64,000 bases of DNA from Roseivirga pacifica (GCF_900111145.1 NZ_FOIR01000002.1:1116001-1180000); one strand, 5' to 3'. Positions 46,255-57,671 are shown, numbered from the stretch's first letter. Numbers and translations: made by a program. Notes: generated by a model not told the origin, from the sequence alone.

Positions 46255-47496
46255 GTGAGAACAATCAGACAAAATAAATACTTCGGAATTATCTTATTTG
46301 TAGTAGCGCTAATTGTTACTGCTAGCTGTGTGGAAGAGTTTGAAACTGACTCCATTAAGTATGAAAAGTTAATGGTTGTAGACGCTAACATTTCAGACCA
46401 AGTCAAAGCACATTCCGTTCGCTTATTTTATACTGTCCCGATCGATTCGGAAGTTAGTCAGGGAGAAACCGCTATAACAGGAGCCTCCGTTTGGGTTGAA
46501 GACGACCAAGCAAACCGTATTGACTTTACTGAAACATCGCCTGGCACATACTATTCCCCAAGCGATTTTGCTGGCACCCCAGGTAGAAGTTACGCTTTGT
46601 TTATTACCACAAATGATGGAAAAAACTATCAGTCTTCATTTCAAGAACTTGTCTCCTCTCCTGAAATAACCAATATATATAATCGCTATCATGTTGAGTT
46701 AGGAGACGGTGAAGCAACATCTAATCCGGGTGTTCAATTCTTTATTGATGTAGAAAACGCAAATCAAGGCAGTCAATTTTACCGCTATGAATGGGTAGAC
46801 ACACATCAAATAATTGTACCCTACCCTAAAGAAGTTGAGGCCGTACATAATGGGCAAAGGTATACTGTTGTTCCCTTTGATGGAGACGTAGAGGAGTGTT
46901 ACAGAGAGACAAGGTTCAATGAGTTGGTGCTGGCCACCTCTACCAACAACGATAATGGTCAGTTGACTGAAGTACCAATAAAATTCTCCTCCGCACAAGA
47001 CTTTGATGTAACCACAAAGTACGCCATTCAAGTTACGCAAAGATCGATAAGTCCAGAAGCCTATAGTTACTACAGAAAGATAGAGCTCTTTAATGAGTCC
47101 AACGGCTCCTTATTTGATAAACAGCAAGGAATAATTGTAGGCAACATCACTTCGCTAAACGATCCGGAAGAGGAAGTTCTTGGTTTCTTTGAAGTTTCTG
47201 GTGCATCAAGCAAAAGGGTTTATTTAGATTTGACAGACCTCGATCCGGCCGTGTCAGAATATATTTTTAGAGTATGTCAAGAATATGGGGCATTGAGCTT
47301 CGATGGTTCAATCGAAGACTTCTATGCTGCATTAGACGTTCAAGAGGAACTCCGAGGCACTGAAGTTTCCAGAAGAAGTCAATTTTTAATCTACAGGGTT
47401 GGTTATACTGGTGAGTACATGTTTTCTCATAGACTTTGTATCGATTGTACAAGAAGAGGTAGTCTCGGAAAACCCGACTATTGGGAACTAGACTAA
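46255..47496 (+). CDS. DUF4249 lipoprotein, copy 2 of 3
   Basis: The 413-residue paralogue has lipid Cys25 (VTASC) and the same VEEFETDSIKYEKLMVVDAN opening. RSISPEAYSYYRKIELFNES is identical to copy 1. The C-terminus is CIDCTRRGSLGKPDYW. It begins with GTG at 46255, 26 bases after copy 1. Synonymous differences from copy 1 are many, so the duplication is not recent. Confidence 0.88.
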   Translation: MRTIRQNKYFGIILFVVALIVTASCVEEFETDSIKYEKLMVVDANISDQVKAHSVRLFYTVPIDSEVSQGETAITGASVWVEDDQANRIDFTETSPGTYYSPSDFAGTPGRSYALFITTNDGKNYQSSFQELVSSPEITNIYNRYHVELGDGEATSNPGVQFFIDVENANQGSQFYRYEWVDTHQIIVPYPKEVEAVHNGQRYTVVPFDGDVEECYRETRFNELVLATSTNNDNGQLTEVPIKFSSAQDFDVTTKYAIQVTQRSISPEAYSYYRKIELFNESNGSLFDKQQGIIVGNITSLNDPEEEVLGFFEVSGASSKRVYLDLTDLDPAVSEYIFRVCQEYGALSFDGSIEDFYAALDVQEELRGTEVSRRSQFLIYRVGYTGEYMFSHRLCIDCTRRGSLGKPDYWELD

Positions 47497-47503
47497 TTGT
47501 TAA

Positions 47504-48745
47504 ATGCACAGATTACAATATACAACTCGGCTTTATAGTATCTTAATTTTAAACCTAGTACTAATATTTTCTATCACCAGCTGTGTTGAAGAATTTGAAA
47601 CCGACTCTATTGAATATGAAAGATTGTTGGTAGTTGATGCCAACATTTCAGATCAAGCAAAGCCTCATCAAGTAAGGTTATTCTACACCTCCCCTATTGA
47701 TAATGAAATCCAAAACACACAAGATGTACTGTCCGGAGCCGCAGTTTGGGTAGAAGATAATCTTGGCGCTAGAACGGACTTTTTCGAACAAGACCCTGGC
47801 TATTATTATAGCCCTGAAGATTTCGCAGGAGAAGCGGGTAAAAGTTATTCGTTATTTATCACAACCGCTGAAGGTAAAAACTATAAGTCTACAACCGAGG
47901 AGCTTTACGCAGCACCCCAAATCTCTAGAGTCTATAATAAATTCACTATTGAACTTGGTGATAGAACGGCCAATACAATCCCTGGTGTTCAATTCTTTAT
48001 TGATGTTGATGATACTAGTATTGGCAGTAAGTTCTATCGGTATGAATGGAGTGATGTACATCAGGTGATCGTGCCCTACCCAAAACAATACGAGGCAATC
48101 CCGTCTCAAAATGGTTACGACATCGTCCCTTTCACTCTTGACGTAGAAGAATGTTATCGGGAGGACAACTTTAAGGAACTAATTTTGGCCACTTCAAGCA
48201 GTAGTTCAAATAACCAACTTATTGAAGTACCAATTAAATTCTCAGATGTAAACGACTTTAATGTAACAACCAGGTATTCTATTGAAATAACACAGCGATC
48301 CATCAGTCCAGAAGCTTACAGTTACTACCGTAAAATTGAGCTATTCAATGAGTCTAATGGCTCTTTATTCGATAAACAACAAGGCTTAATTGTTGGCAAC
48401 ATTACATCGTTGGACGATCCCGAAGAAAATGTTTTAGGCTACTTCGAAGTATCGGGAGCAAGCAGTGAGAGGATTTACATGGACTATACGGACCTAGACC
48501 CTGAGGCCCTTGAGTACCTAGAAAGAACTTGCACCAAATATGGAGGCTGGCAATTCAGAGGCTCGGTTGAAGAGTTTTATCAAGCCCTAGACTTACCTGA
48601 GTCTATAAGAGGACCTGAAATAGCAAGAAGAGGAAACTTCGAGCTTGTTGACCTAGGCGCAAGAAACGAACTCTTCTTTGCTCACAGGCTTTGTGCCGAC
48701 TGCCGCAGACGAGGTAGCTTAAATAAGCCCAGCTACTGGGAGTAA
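47504..48745 (+). CDS. DUF4249 lipoprotein, copy 3 of 3
   Basis: The 413-residue paralogue has a hydrophobic signal ending SITSC (Cys27), then VEEFETDSIEYERLLVVDAN. The same central segment is present and the C-terminus is CADCRRRGSLNKPSYW. It starts 7 bases after copy 2. It closes the receptor operon; the next gene (miaB) has its own promoter. The three copies diverge most around residues 340-385 (near IEDFYAANDLPESLRG in copy 1), which may define ligand specificity (inference). Confidence 0.9.
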   Translation: MHRLQYTTRLYSILILNLVLIFSITSCVEEFETDSIEYERLLVVDANISDQAKPHQVRLFYTSPIDNEIQNTQDVLSGAAVWVEDNLGARTDFFEQDPGYYYSPEDFAGEAGKSYSLFITTAEGKNYKSTTEELYAAPQISRVYNKFTIELGDRTANTIPGVQFFIDVDDTSIGSKFYRYEWSDVHQVIVPYPKQYEAIPSQNGYDIVPFTLDVEECYREDNFKELILATSSSSSNNQLIEVPIKFSDVNDFNVTTRYSIEITQRSISPEAYSYYRKIELFNESNGSLFDKQQGLIVGNITSLDDPEENVLGYFEVSGASSERIYMDYTDLDPEALEYLERTCTKYGGWQFRGSVEEFYQALDLPESIRGPEIARRGNFELVDLGARNELFFAHRLCADCRRRGSLNKPSYWE

Positions 48746-48798
48746 TTGCGATCAAAAGATCATTCTGCCAATCTGACAGTTTTTCTATCGAAAAACCT

Positions 48799-48806
48799 TA
48801 TATTTG
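48799..48806 (+). promoter_or_regulatory. -7 box for miaB
   Basis: TATATTTG fits TAnnTTTG, 27 bases before the ATG at 48834. It overlaps a TTG at 48804 that would otherwise be an in-frame start, which decides for the ATG. Confidence 0.5.
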
Positions 48807-48833
48807 CCGCTCGAATTTAGGATTAATAGGCAG

Positions 48834-50303
48834 ATGGATCAGATTATTCAAGACATAGATATTGTTGACAGAAATAGTCAGGAGGCGATGGAAACGGTAA
48901 AAACCTCTAAAGAGGAAAACACCGGAAAAACCAAAAAGCTCTACATAGAGAGCTATGGCTGCCAAATGAACTTTGCTGACAGCGAAATTGTAACTTCTAT
49001 AATGAAGGAAAACGGTTACGACACCACTTCGGAGTTCGAAAATGCCGATGTTGTTTTCCTAAACACCTGCTCAATTCGCGAAAAGGCTGAACAAACTGTT
49101 CGCAATAGGCTAAACCAATTTAACGCAATTAAAAAGCGTAAGCCCGAAATGACAATCGGGGTATTGGGCTGTATGGCTGAGCGCTTAAAAGAAAAGCTGC
49201 TTGAAGAAGAAAAGATTGTTGACGTGGTGGTTGGCCCCGATGCTTACCGCGACTTGCCTCAGCTAGTAGATTCTGCAGAAGAGGGATTGAAGGCCGTAAA
49301 CACCTTCCTTTCTCGCGAAGAAACCTATGCAGACATCTCTCCTGTTCGATTAAACTCCAATGGTGTTACCGCCTTTATTTCAATTATGCGAGGCTGCGAT
49401 AACATGTGCTCCTTCTGCGTAGTGCCTTTTACCAGAGGTAGGGAAAGAAGTCGCGACCCACACTCAATTGTTAGAGAGGCTCAAGACCTTTTCGACCAAG
49501 GTTATAAAGAAGTAACACTGCTTGGCCAAAATGTAGACAGCTACAAGTGGTCGCCAGAAGAAAACAACAAAGCTTGGTTGGAGAAAAAGGAAAAGAAAGG
49601 TCAAGAAGTGGAGATCATCAATTTTGCCAACCTTATCGAAATGGTGGCCAAAATTTCTCCAGACCTACGCGTTCGCTTCTCTACTTCGCACCCAAAAGAC
49701 ATTACCGATGAAGTACTTCATACTATGAAGAAGTACGAAAACATCTGTAAATACATTCACTTGCCTGCGCAAAGTGGCAACTCACGCGTACTAGACCTGA
49801 TGAACAGAACCTATACCCGCGAGTGGTACATTAACCGTGTTGATGCTATCCGCGATATCTTAGGCGAAGAGTGTGGTATTTCATCTGATATGATTGCTGG
49901 TTTCTGTACAGAAACCGAAGAGGAGCACCAAGAGACACTTACCCTAATGGATTACGTGCAGTACGACTTCTCTTACATGTTCTTCTATTCTGAGCGTCCG
50001 GGTACGTTAGCTGCTAAAAAGTTTGAAGACGACATTCCGCTTGAGGTTAAGAAAAGAAGGCTTCAGGAAATCATTAATAAACAACAGGGAATTTCGCTAG
50101 AGCGAAACAAACTAGACGTTGGTCAAGTACAAAGAGTATTGATTGAAGGCGTTTCCAAACGTTCTGACGAGCACTTGCAAGGACGAAACTCAGCCAACAA
50201 AGTGGTGATTTTCCCGCGCGAACAATACCAAAAAGGCGACTACGTAAACGTAAAAATTGAAGATTGTACCGCAGCAACCCTTTTCGGAACAGCAGTACAA
50301 TAA
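48834..50303 (+). CDS. miaB: tRNA-2-methylthio-N6-dimethylallyladenosine synthase
   Basis: The 489-residue radical-SAM methylthiotransferase modifies A37 of tRNAs. The N-terminal UPF0004 domain holds three Fe-S cysteines: [25 protein letters not shown] and [10 protein letters not shown]. The radical-SAM motif CDNMCSFC is near residue 190. A C-terminal TRAM domain ([19 protein letters not shown]) binds tRNA. The start is ATG 48834, because the TTG at 48804 lies in the -7 box. It heads the miaB-sigma54 activator-lptE-TPR-secG cluster conserved in Cytophagales. Confidence 0.95.
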   Translation: MDQIIQDIDIVDRNSQEAMETVKTSKEENTGKTKKLYIESYGCQMNFADSEIVTSIMKENGYDTTSEFENADVVFLNTCSIREKAEQTVRNRLNQFNAIKKRKPEMTIGVLGCMAERLKEKLLEEEKIVDVVVGPDAYRDLPQLVDSAEEGLKAVNTFLSREETYADISPVRLNSNGVTAFISIMRGCDNMCSFCVVPFTRGRERSRDPHSIVREAQDLFDQGYKEVTLLGQNVDSYKWSPEENNKAWLEKKEKKGQEVEIINFANLIEMVAKISPDLRVRFSTSHPKDITDEVLHTMKKYENICKYIHLPAQSGNSRVLDLMNRTYTREWYINRVDAIRDILGEECGISSDMIAGFCTETEEEHQETLTLMDYVQYDFSYMFFYSERPGTLAAKKFEDDIPLEVKKRRLQEIINKQQGISLERNKLDVGQVQRVLIEGVSKRSDEHLQGRNSANKVVIFPREQYQKGDYVNVKIEDCTAATLFGTAVQ

Positions 50304-50315
50304 CCCTGAACAATT

Positions 50316-51593
50316 TTGAAGAACAGCGAACTCTTAAGTATAAAACAACGCTTCGGCATCATTGGCAATAGCCCCAAGCTAAACCATGCCATTGAAGTAG
50401 CGGCTCAGGTAGCCCCTACTGATATGACAGTGCTGATTACCGGAGAAAGCGGCAGTGGTAAAGAATCTTTTTCTAAGATCATTCACCAACTGAGTGCTAG
50501 AAAACACGGAAAATTCATTGCCATAAACTGCGGTGCTATTCCAGAAGGCACCATTGACTCTGAGCTTTTTGGTCACGAAAAAGGCTCGTTTACCGGTGCC
50601 TACGAGGCTCGAAAAGGTTATTTTGAAGTAACCAATGGCGGCACCATTTTTCTAGATGAAATTGGCGAAATGCCCGTACAGACCCAAGCGCGTTTGCTTA
50701 GGGTTTTGGAAAATGGAGAGTTCATAAAAGTTGGTTCTTCCAAAGTACAGAAAACTGATGTGCGCGTAGTTGCCGCCACTAATGTCAACCTTATTCAGGC
50801 AGTAGAAAAAGGCAAGTTCAGAGAAGACCTGTACTACAGGCTAAGTACCGTACCTATTTTTGTTCCTCCTTTGAGGGATCGTGGCAACGATGTAGACCTT
50901 TTGTTTAGAAAGTTTGCTACAGACTTTGCCGAAAAGTATCGTGTAGAATCGATTAAGTTGGACGATGCGGCCAAGGCAGTGCTCCTTAGGTTTAGGTTTC
51001 CTGGCAATATTCGTCAGCTCAAAAACTTGGTGGAGCAAATGTCGGCTTTAGAAATGGAGCGACACATTACTGACGAGACACTACTCAAATATTTGCCTTC
51101 GGCCAACAATAGCTTGCCAGCCATTTATAGAGGTGGGCAAAGCGAAAGCTCTTCTGAAAACTTCAACGAGAGAGACATTCTTTACAAAGTGCTCTTCGAT
51201 ATGAAGAAAGACGTTACCGACCTTAAAAAGCTGGTACACGGCCTGATAGACAATGGTTCGCTCGACCAAAGCGTTATGAAGGAGAACCCGAATCTCTTCA
51301 AATCGCTCGATGCACCTACTAGCCTGCACGAAGACATTCAGCCGCCTGCACGAAGCTCCTCGGAACCCATATACCTTCAACCCGATGAGAACAATGAAGA
51401 CGACTACCCTTACGAAAGCGTGCATGACATTACGCACGAAGAGGACGAGTCGCTTTCTATTGAAGAGAAAGAGAAGGAGTTAATTATAAAGGCCCTGAGA
51501 AAAAATAACAACAAGCGAAAGTATGCGGCACAAGATTTGGGGATATCTGAGCGTACTCTTTACAGAAAAATCAAGCAATATGAAATTGAGTAA
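50316..51593 (+). CDS. Sigma-54-dependent transcriptional activator without receiver domain
   Basis: The 425-residue protein is an AAA+ activator. Walker A is ITGESGSGKE (about residue 40), the sigma-54 loop is GSFTGAYEARKGYFE, Walker B is GGTIFLDEIGEMP, and the sensor II region is FPGNIRQLKNL. A C-terminal Fis-type helix-turn-helix is KRKYAAQDLGISERTLYRK. It lacks an N-terminal receiver or GAF domain, so its input is not visible; the roughly 100-residue acidic linker before the HTH may serve. The start is TTG at 50316, 12 bases after miaB; no ATG precedes the AAA domain. Its last 14 bases overlap lptE. Confidence 0.93.
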   Translation: MKNSELLSIKQRFGIIGNSPKLNHAIEVAAQVAPTDMTVLITGESGSGKESFSKIIHQLSARKHGKFIAINCGAIPEGTIDSELFGHEKGSFTGAYEARKGYFEVTNGGTIFLDEIGEMPVQTQARLLRVLENGEFIKVGSSKVQKTDVRVVAATNVNLIQAVEKGKFREDLYYRLSTVPIFVPPLRDRGNDVDLLFRKFATDFAEKYRVESIKLDDAAKAVLLRFRFPGNIRQLKNLVEQMSALEMERHITDETLLKYLPSANNSLPAIYRGGQSESSSENFNERDILYKVLFDMKKDVTDLKKLVHGLIDNGSLDQSVMKENPNLFKSLDAPTSLHEDIQPPARSSSEPIYLQPDENNEDDYPYESVHDITHEEDESLSIEEKEKELIIKALRKNNNKRKYAAQDLGISERTLYRKIKQYEIE

Positions 51594-52119
51594 AGCGCTT
51601 TTGTTCGTTTTAATTCCACTAAGCCTTAGCGGTTGTGGTTACTCCTTTAACGGCTACTCGTTTGACGGTGCATCTATCGATTACAACCTCACCAAAACAC
51701 TTTCTGTAGTCAATTATATTAACGATTCGGGCGGTGGCCCTCCAAACATGGGGCAAACATTTACTGAAGGCTTAAAGGACTACTTCCAAAGAAGAACAAA
51801 ACTGGAGTTAGTACAGAACAAAGGTGATCTTCAGTTCGATGGCGTAATAACAAACTACACCGTTCGTCCTCAAGCCATTAGCTCGTCTGGAAACAACAAT
51901 CAGGCCGATGGAACAGGCTTAATGAGACTTACAATTGGGGTTCAAGTAAACTTTACAAATACTAAGAAAGAGGAAGACAATTTTCAGCGTGTTTTCTCTT
52001 GGTACGAAGACTATGACCCCGAAGTAGAAACACTGAACAGTGTAGAGGGCGAATTAGTTGAAGCTATTTTCGAACAAATTTACTTCGATATTTTTCAGGC
52101 CTCAGTTGCCCAATGGTAA
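51580..52119 (+). CDS. lptE: LPS-assembly lipoprotein LptE-like
   Basis: The 179-residue lipoprotein has signal MKLSKALLFVLIPLSLSGCG with lipid Cys19 and a lipobox L-S-G-C. The body is a LptE/RlpB-like fold (LSVVNYINDSGGGPPNMGQTF, then GLKDYFQRRTKLELVQ, LQFDGVITNYTVRPQA). LptE plugs LptD for lipopolysaccharide insertion. The start at 51580 overlaps the activator gene by 14 bases; the longer upstream in-frame ORF lacks a signal. Its context with secG and the sigma-54 activator suggests envelope biogenesis. Confidence 0.87.
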   Translation: MKLSKALLFVLIPLSLSGCGYSFNGYSFDGASIDYNLTKTLSVVNYINDSGGGPPNMGQTFTEGLKDYFQRRTKLELVQNKGDLQFDGVITNYTVRPQAISSSGNNNQADGTGLMRLTIGVQVNFTNTKKEEDNFQRVFSWYEDYDPEVETLNSVEGELVEAIFEQIYFDIFQASVAQW

Positions 52120-52157
52120 TTTTCATTTTATTTTCGATTCCCAACACAAGAACCTAA

Positions 52158-53054
52158 GTGGAGCGCGAGCGATTTAACACCTTACTTCAAGACCCTGCCA
52201 AAATCACTAATAATGATATTAAGGCACTAAACGAGTACCGTAAAAAGTACCCGTACTTTCAAGGCTTGTACGTAATTGTAGCCAAGGCACTGCAGCAAAG
52301 AGAGCACCCTAAAACGGAAGCTTTCATAAAAAAAGCAGCAATATACTCGGCCGACCGCAGTTATCTAAAAGGAATAATTGAAGGCGAATACACCTTCCCT
52401 TCAAAACCAGATAAGGTAACAACGCAACAGGTGAAATCGGAAGAAAAAGAAGAGGTTAAGCAGGAAGAAAAAGTAATTCCCAAAGCGGAGAAAAAACCCG
52501 ACACCCAAACAACCATCTCTGAGCAACAGCCTGAAAAACAAGCAGTAGCACCAAAAGGCAGGAAACCTGAAGCGAAAGTAGAAGCTCCCAAACCCGCACC
52601 AAAAGCTGAAGCCCAAAAGCCAGAAGAATACGATGAGTTAAAGGCAACCAAACTGCGTATTGAAGCCCTGCTAAGAGGCGAATTGCCTGAAGAAGAAAAA
52701 CCTACCGAAACTCCTCAAGCGCCATTGGAGGATAGTCCTGCTAAAGCCAAAACAAAGAGAGCTAAAGCCAGTCAGGTAGATATCATTCAAAAATTCATTG
52801 ATACCGACCCTAGGTTCGATGCTAAATCAAAAGGCAACCCTTACGAAGAAACTGAACCTCAGGAGGACTTATCGCAAAAGAATCTGAAGAATTCAGAAGA
52901 GTTTTTTACCGAAACAATGGCCGAACTAATGTTGAAGCAGAAGAAATACAAAAAAGCGATCAACATTTATGAAAAACTGGGTTTGAAGTTTCCTGAAAAA
53001 AGCGCTTACTTTGCACGTCAAATTGAAAAAGTAAAGTCAGAATACAATGTTTAA
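52158..53054 (+). CDS. TPR-like protein with long charged linker
   Basis: The 298-residue protein begins with GTG. The N-terminal part (FNTLLQDPAKITNNDIKALN, YRKKYPYFQGLYVIVAKALQ) is helical. Residues about 85-200 are a low-complexity Lys/Glu/Pro/Ala linker. A C-terminal TPR unit (ELMLKQKKYKKAINIYEKLG, then LKFPEKSAYFARQIE) follows. No signal peptide. Its stop overlaps the secG start by 8 bases. The arrangement is conserved in Cytophagales; function unknown. Confidence 0.75.
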   Translation: MERERFNTLLQDPAKITNNDIKALNEYRKKYPYFQGLYVIVAKALQQREHPKTEAFIKKAAIYSADRSYLKGIIEGEYTFPSKPDKVTTQQVKSEEKEEVKQEEKVIPKAEKKPDTQTTISEQQPEKQAVAPKGRKPEAKVEAPKPAPKAEAQKPEEYDELKATKLRIEALLRGELPEEEKPTETPQAPLEDSPAKAKTKRAKASQVDIIQKFIDTDPRFDAKSKGNPYEETEPQEDLSQKNLKNSEEFFTETMAELMLKQKKYKKAINIYEKLGLKFPEKSAYFARQIEKVKSEYNV

Positions 53055-53412
53055 GTTATTTATCATCCTTGCCATTATAGTTGCAGTGCTGTTGATTTTG
53101 ATCGTATTGATGCAAAACTCTAAAGGCGGAGGATTGTCTAGCCAGTTTGGTGGCGGTGGTGCTCAGCAAGTAATTGGTGTTAAGAAAACCACAGATATTT
53201 TAGAAAAAGCCACTTGGGTATTCATTGTTGCACTGATTGTATTCAGCTTGGCTTCCAGTTTAATGATTAATAAAGGCGCTAGCAATGTAATGGGCAACCC
53301 TAACATTGATGCCGCACAGCAAGGTGCTCCATCGGCTGCTCCTAGCAACGCATTGCCAATCGACACTACTGGTGCTGGTTTGCAAGCTGCTCCTGATACA
53401 ACTGGTCAATAA
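53047..53412 (+). CDS. secG: Preprotein translocase subunit SecG
   Basis: The 121-residue membrane protein has TM1 (about residues 3-22, LFIILAIIVAVLLILIVLM) and the SecG motif QNSKGGGLSSQFGGGGAQQV. TM2 is at about 55-73 (ATWVFIVALIVFSLASSLM). A Pro/Ala/Gly-rich C-terminal tail of about 40 residues is extra compared with E. coli SecG. It assists SecYE-dependent export. The start overlaps the preceding gene by 8 bases and a strong terminator follows. Confidence 0.93.
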   Translation: MFKLFIILAIIVAVLLILIVLMQNSKGGGLSSQFGGGGAQQVIGVKKTTDILEKATWVFIVALIVFSLASSLMINKGASNVMGNPNIDAAQQGAPSAAPSNALPIDTTGAGLQAAPDTTGQ

Positions 53413-53436
53413 GCGAAAAAGAAATTCATTATATAC

Positions 53437-53470
53437 AAAGCCCTGACTGCAAAGTCGGGGCTTTTTGTTT
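53437..53470 (+). terminator. Intrinsic terminator after secG
   Basis: A stem of about 12 bp (AAAGCCCTGACT with AGTCGGGGCTTT, one G-T pair) carries a GCAA tetraloop and is followed by TTTTTGTTTT. Confidence 0.9.
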
Positions 53471-53490
53471 TGGCCTCAGCCAAACCGGCA

Positions 53491-54207
53491 CTACTTCATG
53501 CTGCTAATAGTTTGCATTACCAGTTTTTTGGTCATAGGCAGCATGGTTTCTTCCATTGGGTATGGCTGTTTGCTATACACCACAAATGTGGCTGGATTTG
53601 GCAGCACCTTGTAGGTTCTTATCAGCTGCATTTTAATATGCTCCACTGTTTCTCCCAATCCGCGCTTAATCCTATCGATCCACTGAAAGTAAATGCCACG
53701 ATACTGTTCATTGTGCATAATGAACTTTCTAACCTGATATTGAAAAACTTCGGTAAGCGATAAACTGCCATTCTCCATCAGTACGTATCCTTCATCTTTG
53801 TACAAAGGAATTATCCCCACCGGATCGATCACCAACTCAGATGACACCTCGTCATGCACTTCCCTGCCCTTGCCTATTGTGCGCTCCATTGTAGGTATGG
53901 CATATTCAACCACCTCCTCTATTTCAGGTGGTAAGTTATCGTACTGATAAAGTTCATCGTAAATCAGCTCAATCTTGTTAAGGTCTATGCGTGATATCTT
54001 TTTTGGAAATTCTTCGCGCAGCGTTTTACGCTCGTGCTTAAGGGTTTTCAAATCCGACAGCCTTTCTAACAAATCGCTCATAAACGGATAGAGCCTTGTT
54101 TCATCAAAATGCTGTTCAACATGTTTTAAGTAGGCTAGTAAAACGTATTTTTTGTACTCAAAATCTAACAAGCCTTCGGTAACCCAATCTTTCTTTAAAT
54201 TCTTCAT
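53491..54207 (-). CDS. Conserved hypothetical protein (Bacteroidota)
   Basis: The 238-residue protein is mostly helical and has no signal peptide. Recognisable segments are KKYVLLAYLKHVEQHFDETRL-like YVLLAYLKHVEQHFDETRLY near the N-terminus and YFQWIDRIKRGLGETVEHIK near the C-terminus. No function or family name is recognised. It is convergent with secG and divergent from groES. The 265-base gap before groES (54208-54472) shows no CIRCE element. Confidence 0.7.
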   Translation of the reverse strand: MKNLKKDWVTEGLLDFEYKKYVLLAYLKHVEQHFDETRLYPFMSDLLERLSDLKTLKHERKTLREEFPKKISRIDLNKIELIYDELYQYDNLPPEIEEVVEYAIPTMERTIGKGREVHDEVSSELVIDPVGIIPLYKDEGYVLMENGSLSLTEVFQYQVRKFIMHNEQYRGIYFQWIDRIKRGLGETVEHIKMQLIRTYKVLPNPATFVVYSKQPYPMEETMLPMTKKLVMQTISSMK

Positions 54208-54472
54208 ACCACTATTTTTTTAGATGAAAGAAGCCGAAACCCAATCCATATTTAGTTTCGCTTCGCGATTAACATAGAATTTACTGAAAACGGGGCTTAC
54301 TTCAAAGTCATTTTGCCAGCACACATGACACAGAATGGCATTTTTAACACGAATTGGCAGAAAACTGACAAGCCGATTTCCTCAGAACCTGACAAAAGTT
54401 CACGATTATACTTTGGCATATTAATCGCTAAAGTGCCATTGAAATTTTTGATAAAATTTAACCACAATAAAA

Positions 54473-54757
54473 ATGTCTAACGTAAACATTACTCCACTTG
54501 CAGACAGAGTTCTAGTTGAACCTGCCGCTGCAGAAGAAAAAACTGCATCAGGGTTGATCATTCCTGATACTGCAAAAGAAAAACCACAAAGAGGTATTGT
54601 AGTAGCTGCCGGAAATGGCAAGAAAGATGAGCCATTAACTGTAAAAGAAGGAGATACTATCCTATACGGAAAGTACGCAGGTACAGAGCTTTCTGTGGAA
54701 GGTAAAGACTACCTTATCATGAGAGAGGCTGACATTTTTGCAATCATCAAATCTTAA
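54473..54757 (+). CDS. groES: Co-chaperonin GroES
   Basis: The 94-residue protein has [20 protein letters not shown], the mobile loop [19 protein letters not shown] and the [20 protein letters not shown] roof segment. It caps GroEL. It is followed by groEL after 26 bases, forming one operon. Confidence 0.97.
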   Translation: MSNVNITPLADRVLVEPAAAEEKTASGLIIPDTAKEKPQRGIVVAAGNGKKDEPLTVKEGDTILYGKYAGTELSVEGKDYLIMREADIFAIIKS

Positions 54758-54771
54758 TCTGAAAATCTTAA

Positions 54772-56415
<1,644 letters not shown>

Positions 56416-56465
56416 TCAATTAGTCAATAGACCATAGTCAACTGTCGACAGACATTGATTGATAA
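56416..56465. repeat. Word-repeat stretch after groEL
   Basis: AATCAATTAGTCAATAG, ACCATAGTCAACTGTCGAC and AGACATTGATTGATAAAC show repeated GTCAAT/ATTGAT words like those at 14745-14848 in the metH operon. No function is visible. Confidence 0.4.
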
Positions 56466-56477
56466 ACATATATGAAA

Positions 56478-56504
56478 GCCCGTCCAATTGGATGGGCTTT
56501 TTTC
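56478..56504 (+). terminator. Intrinsic terminator after groEL
   Basis: GCCCGTCC-AATT-GGATGGGC (8 bp with one G-T pair) is followed by TTTTTT. The remaining gap to 56663 shows no other feature. Confidence 0.88.
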
Positions 56505-56663
56505 GTTAATCGACCTAATAGGTTTGGCTCAATTGCTTCTATAAAAAGCTCCTGTAAATGAATGATCTCAAACCCTTTTACAATTTGCTAGGACTAAAGT
56601 TTATTTAAAATTCATTCTATTTATACATAAACTAAATCCGAGAATTTTTACATTGATTGCAAC

Positions 56664-57671
56664 ATGAATAAATGGCACACAACACTTATAATTACATTAC
56701 TGGCTATTACGGTTAGCTCTTGCTCAACACTAATCACAAAGCCGTATACTACTGTTTCAGTGAAAACTTCGGACACAGTAAATTATATATACAAGGGAGA
56801 CACTATTTTTAATAAGTTAAACGAACCATTACCGCTAACATTTGAGAATGGAAAGTCACCTGCTGAGTTTACCATCTTCAATAACGACACAACTAGAAAC
56901 ATCTCTATAAGGGCTCAAAAACCTGCCATTTATTATTTCAATGTGCTCTCTCCATTCTTTGTTGGCTTTGCTATAGATGGTCTGACAAAAAAGCACTGGA
57001 AATACCCGAATAGAATTTATGTAGACCTAAATAAACATGGCTACCTATCCTACTTCCCCGTAGACTCGGCACTTTTAGCCAAGAAAAACAGATTCTCTAT
57101 TACCCCACTTGCAGCCATAGGAGGCCAACACCCAGGCATTGAACTTTCTCTTCAGCGCTTAATAGGTACTCATTATGCGGTTCAGTTAACATACGAGCAG
57201 TTGTTGGCCTCAGACACATACCTAACGAGAGACGCAAAAGGCTTTGCAGCAAGCGTAGAATACAAATGGTATATAAGAAATGCTCGTAAAAAAAGACTTT
57301 ATGCAAGTTTGGTATTCGAGCATTTGAATAAGACACATTATGAATTCCTTAGCTACGGCAATGATTCATTTCAAGATTCATTCGATTACGACCCTAACTA
57401 TTACAAGTATTACACTGGCATAAAGAAGAAGTTCTATTCACTCACACCCCGCATTGGCACTGAGTATTATTTATCCAATAGACTTGTTTTGGATGCCTAC
57501 TTTGGAGTAGGAATACGGCACCGAAATGTGAAGCACTTAAATGCACCACCAAACTCAAGGTTTTCCCCTACTAATTGGGAATGGATAGATATAGAATATG
57601 ACTCCAACAAACCGACCAACTCCTTTTCGGCCAATCTCGACCTCAATGTTAAAATAGGTTGGACTTTTTAA
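56664..57671 (+). CDS. Lipoprotein with outer-membrane-like C-terminal region
   Basis: The 335-residue protein has a signal ending ITVSSC (Cys20). The N-terminal beta domain (residues 25-105) recalls small PEGA-like domains, with IYYFNVLSPFFVGFAIDG next. The remainder has barrel-like strands (YAVQLTYEQLLASDTYLTRD, KGFAASVEYKWYI, a C-terminal FSANLDLNVKIGWTF). It ends in F, as outer-membrane barrels often do. No function recognised. It stands alone. Confidence 0.65.
   Translation: MNKWHTTLIITLLAITVSSCSTLITKPYTTVSVKTSDTVNYIYKGDTIFNKLNEPLPLTFENGKSPAEFTIFNNDTTRNISIRAQKPAIYYFNVLSPFFVGFAIDGLTKKHWKYPNRIYVDLNKHGYLSYFPVDSALLAKKNRFSITPLAAIGGQHPGIELSLQRLIGTHYAVQLTYEQLLASDTYLTRDAKGFAASVEYKWYIRNARKKRLYASLVFEHLNKTHYEFLSYGNDSFQDSFDYDPNYYKYYTGIKKKFYSLTPRIGTEYYLSNRLVLDAYFGVGIRHRNVKHLNAPPNSRFSPTNWEWIDIEYDSNKPTNSFSANLDLNVKIGWTF

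Noticed and set aside
54208-54472. CIRCE operator for groESL
   Set aside because: No TTAGCACTC-N9-GAGTGCTAA match; only weak inverted words (GGCA...TGCC) are present.
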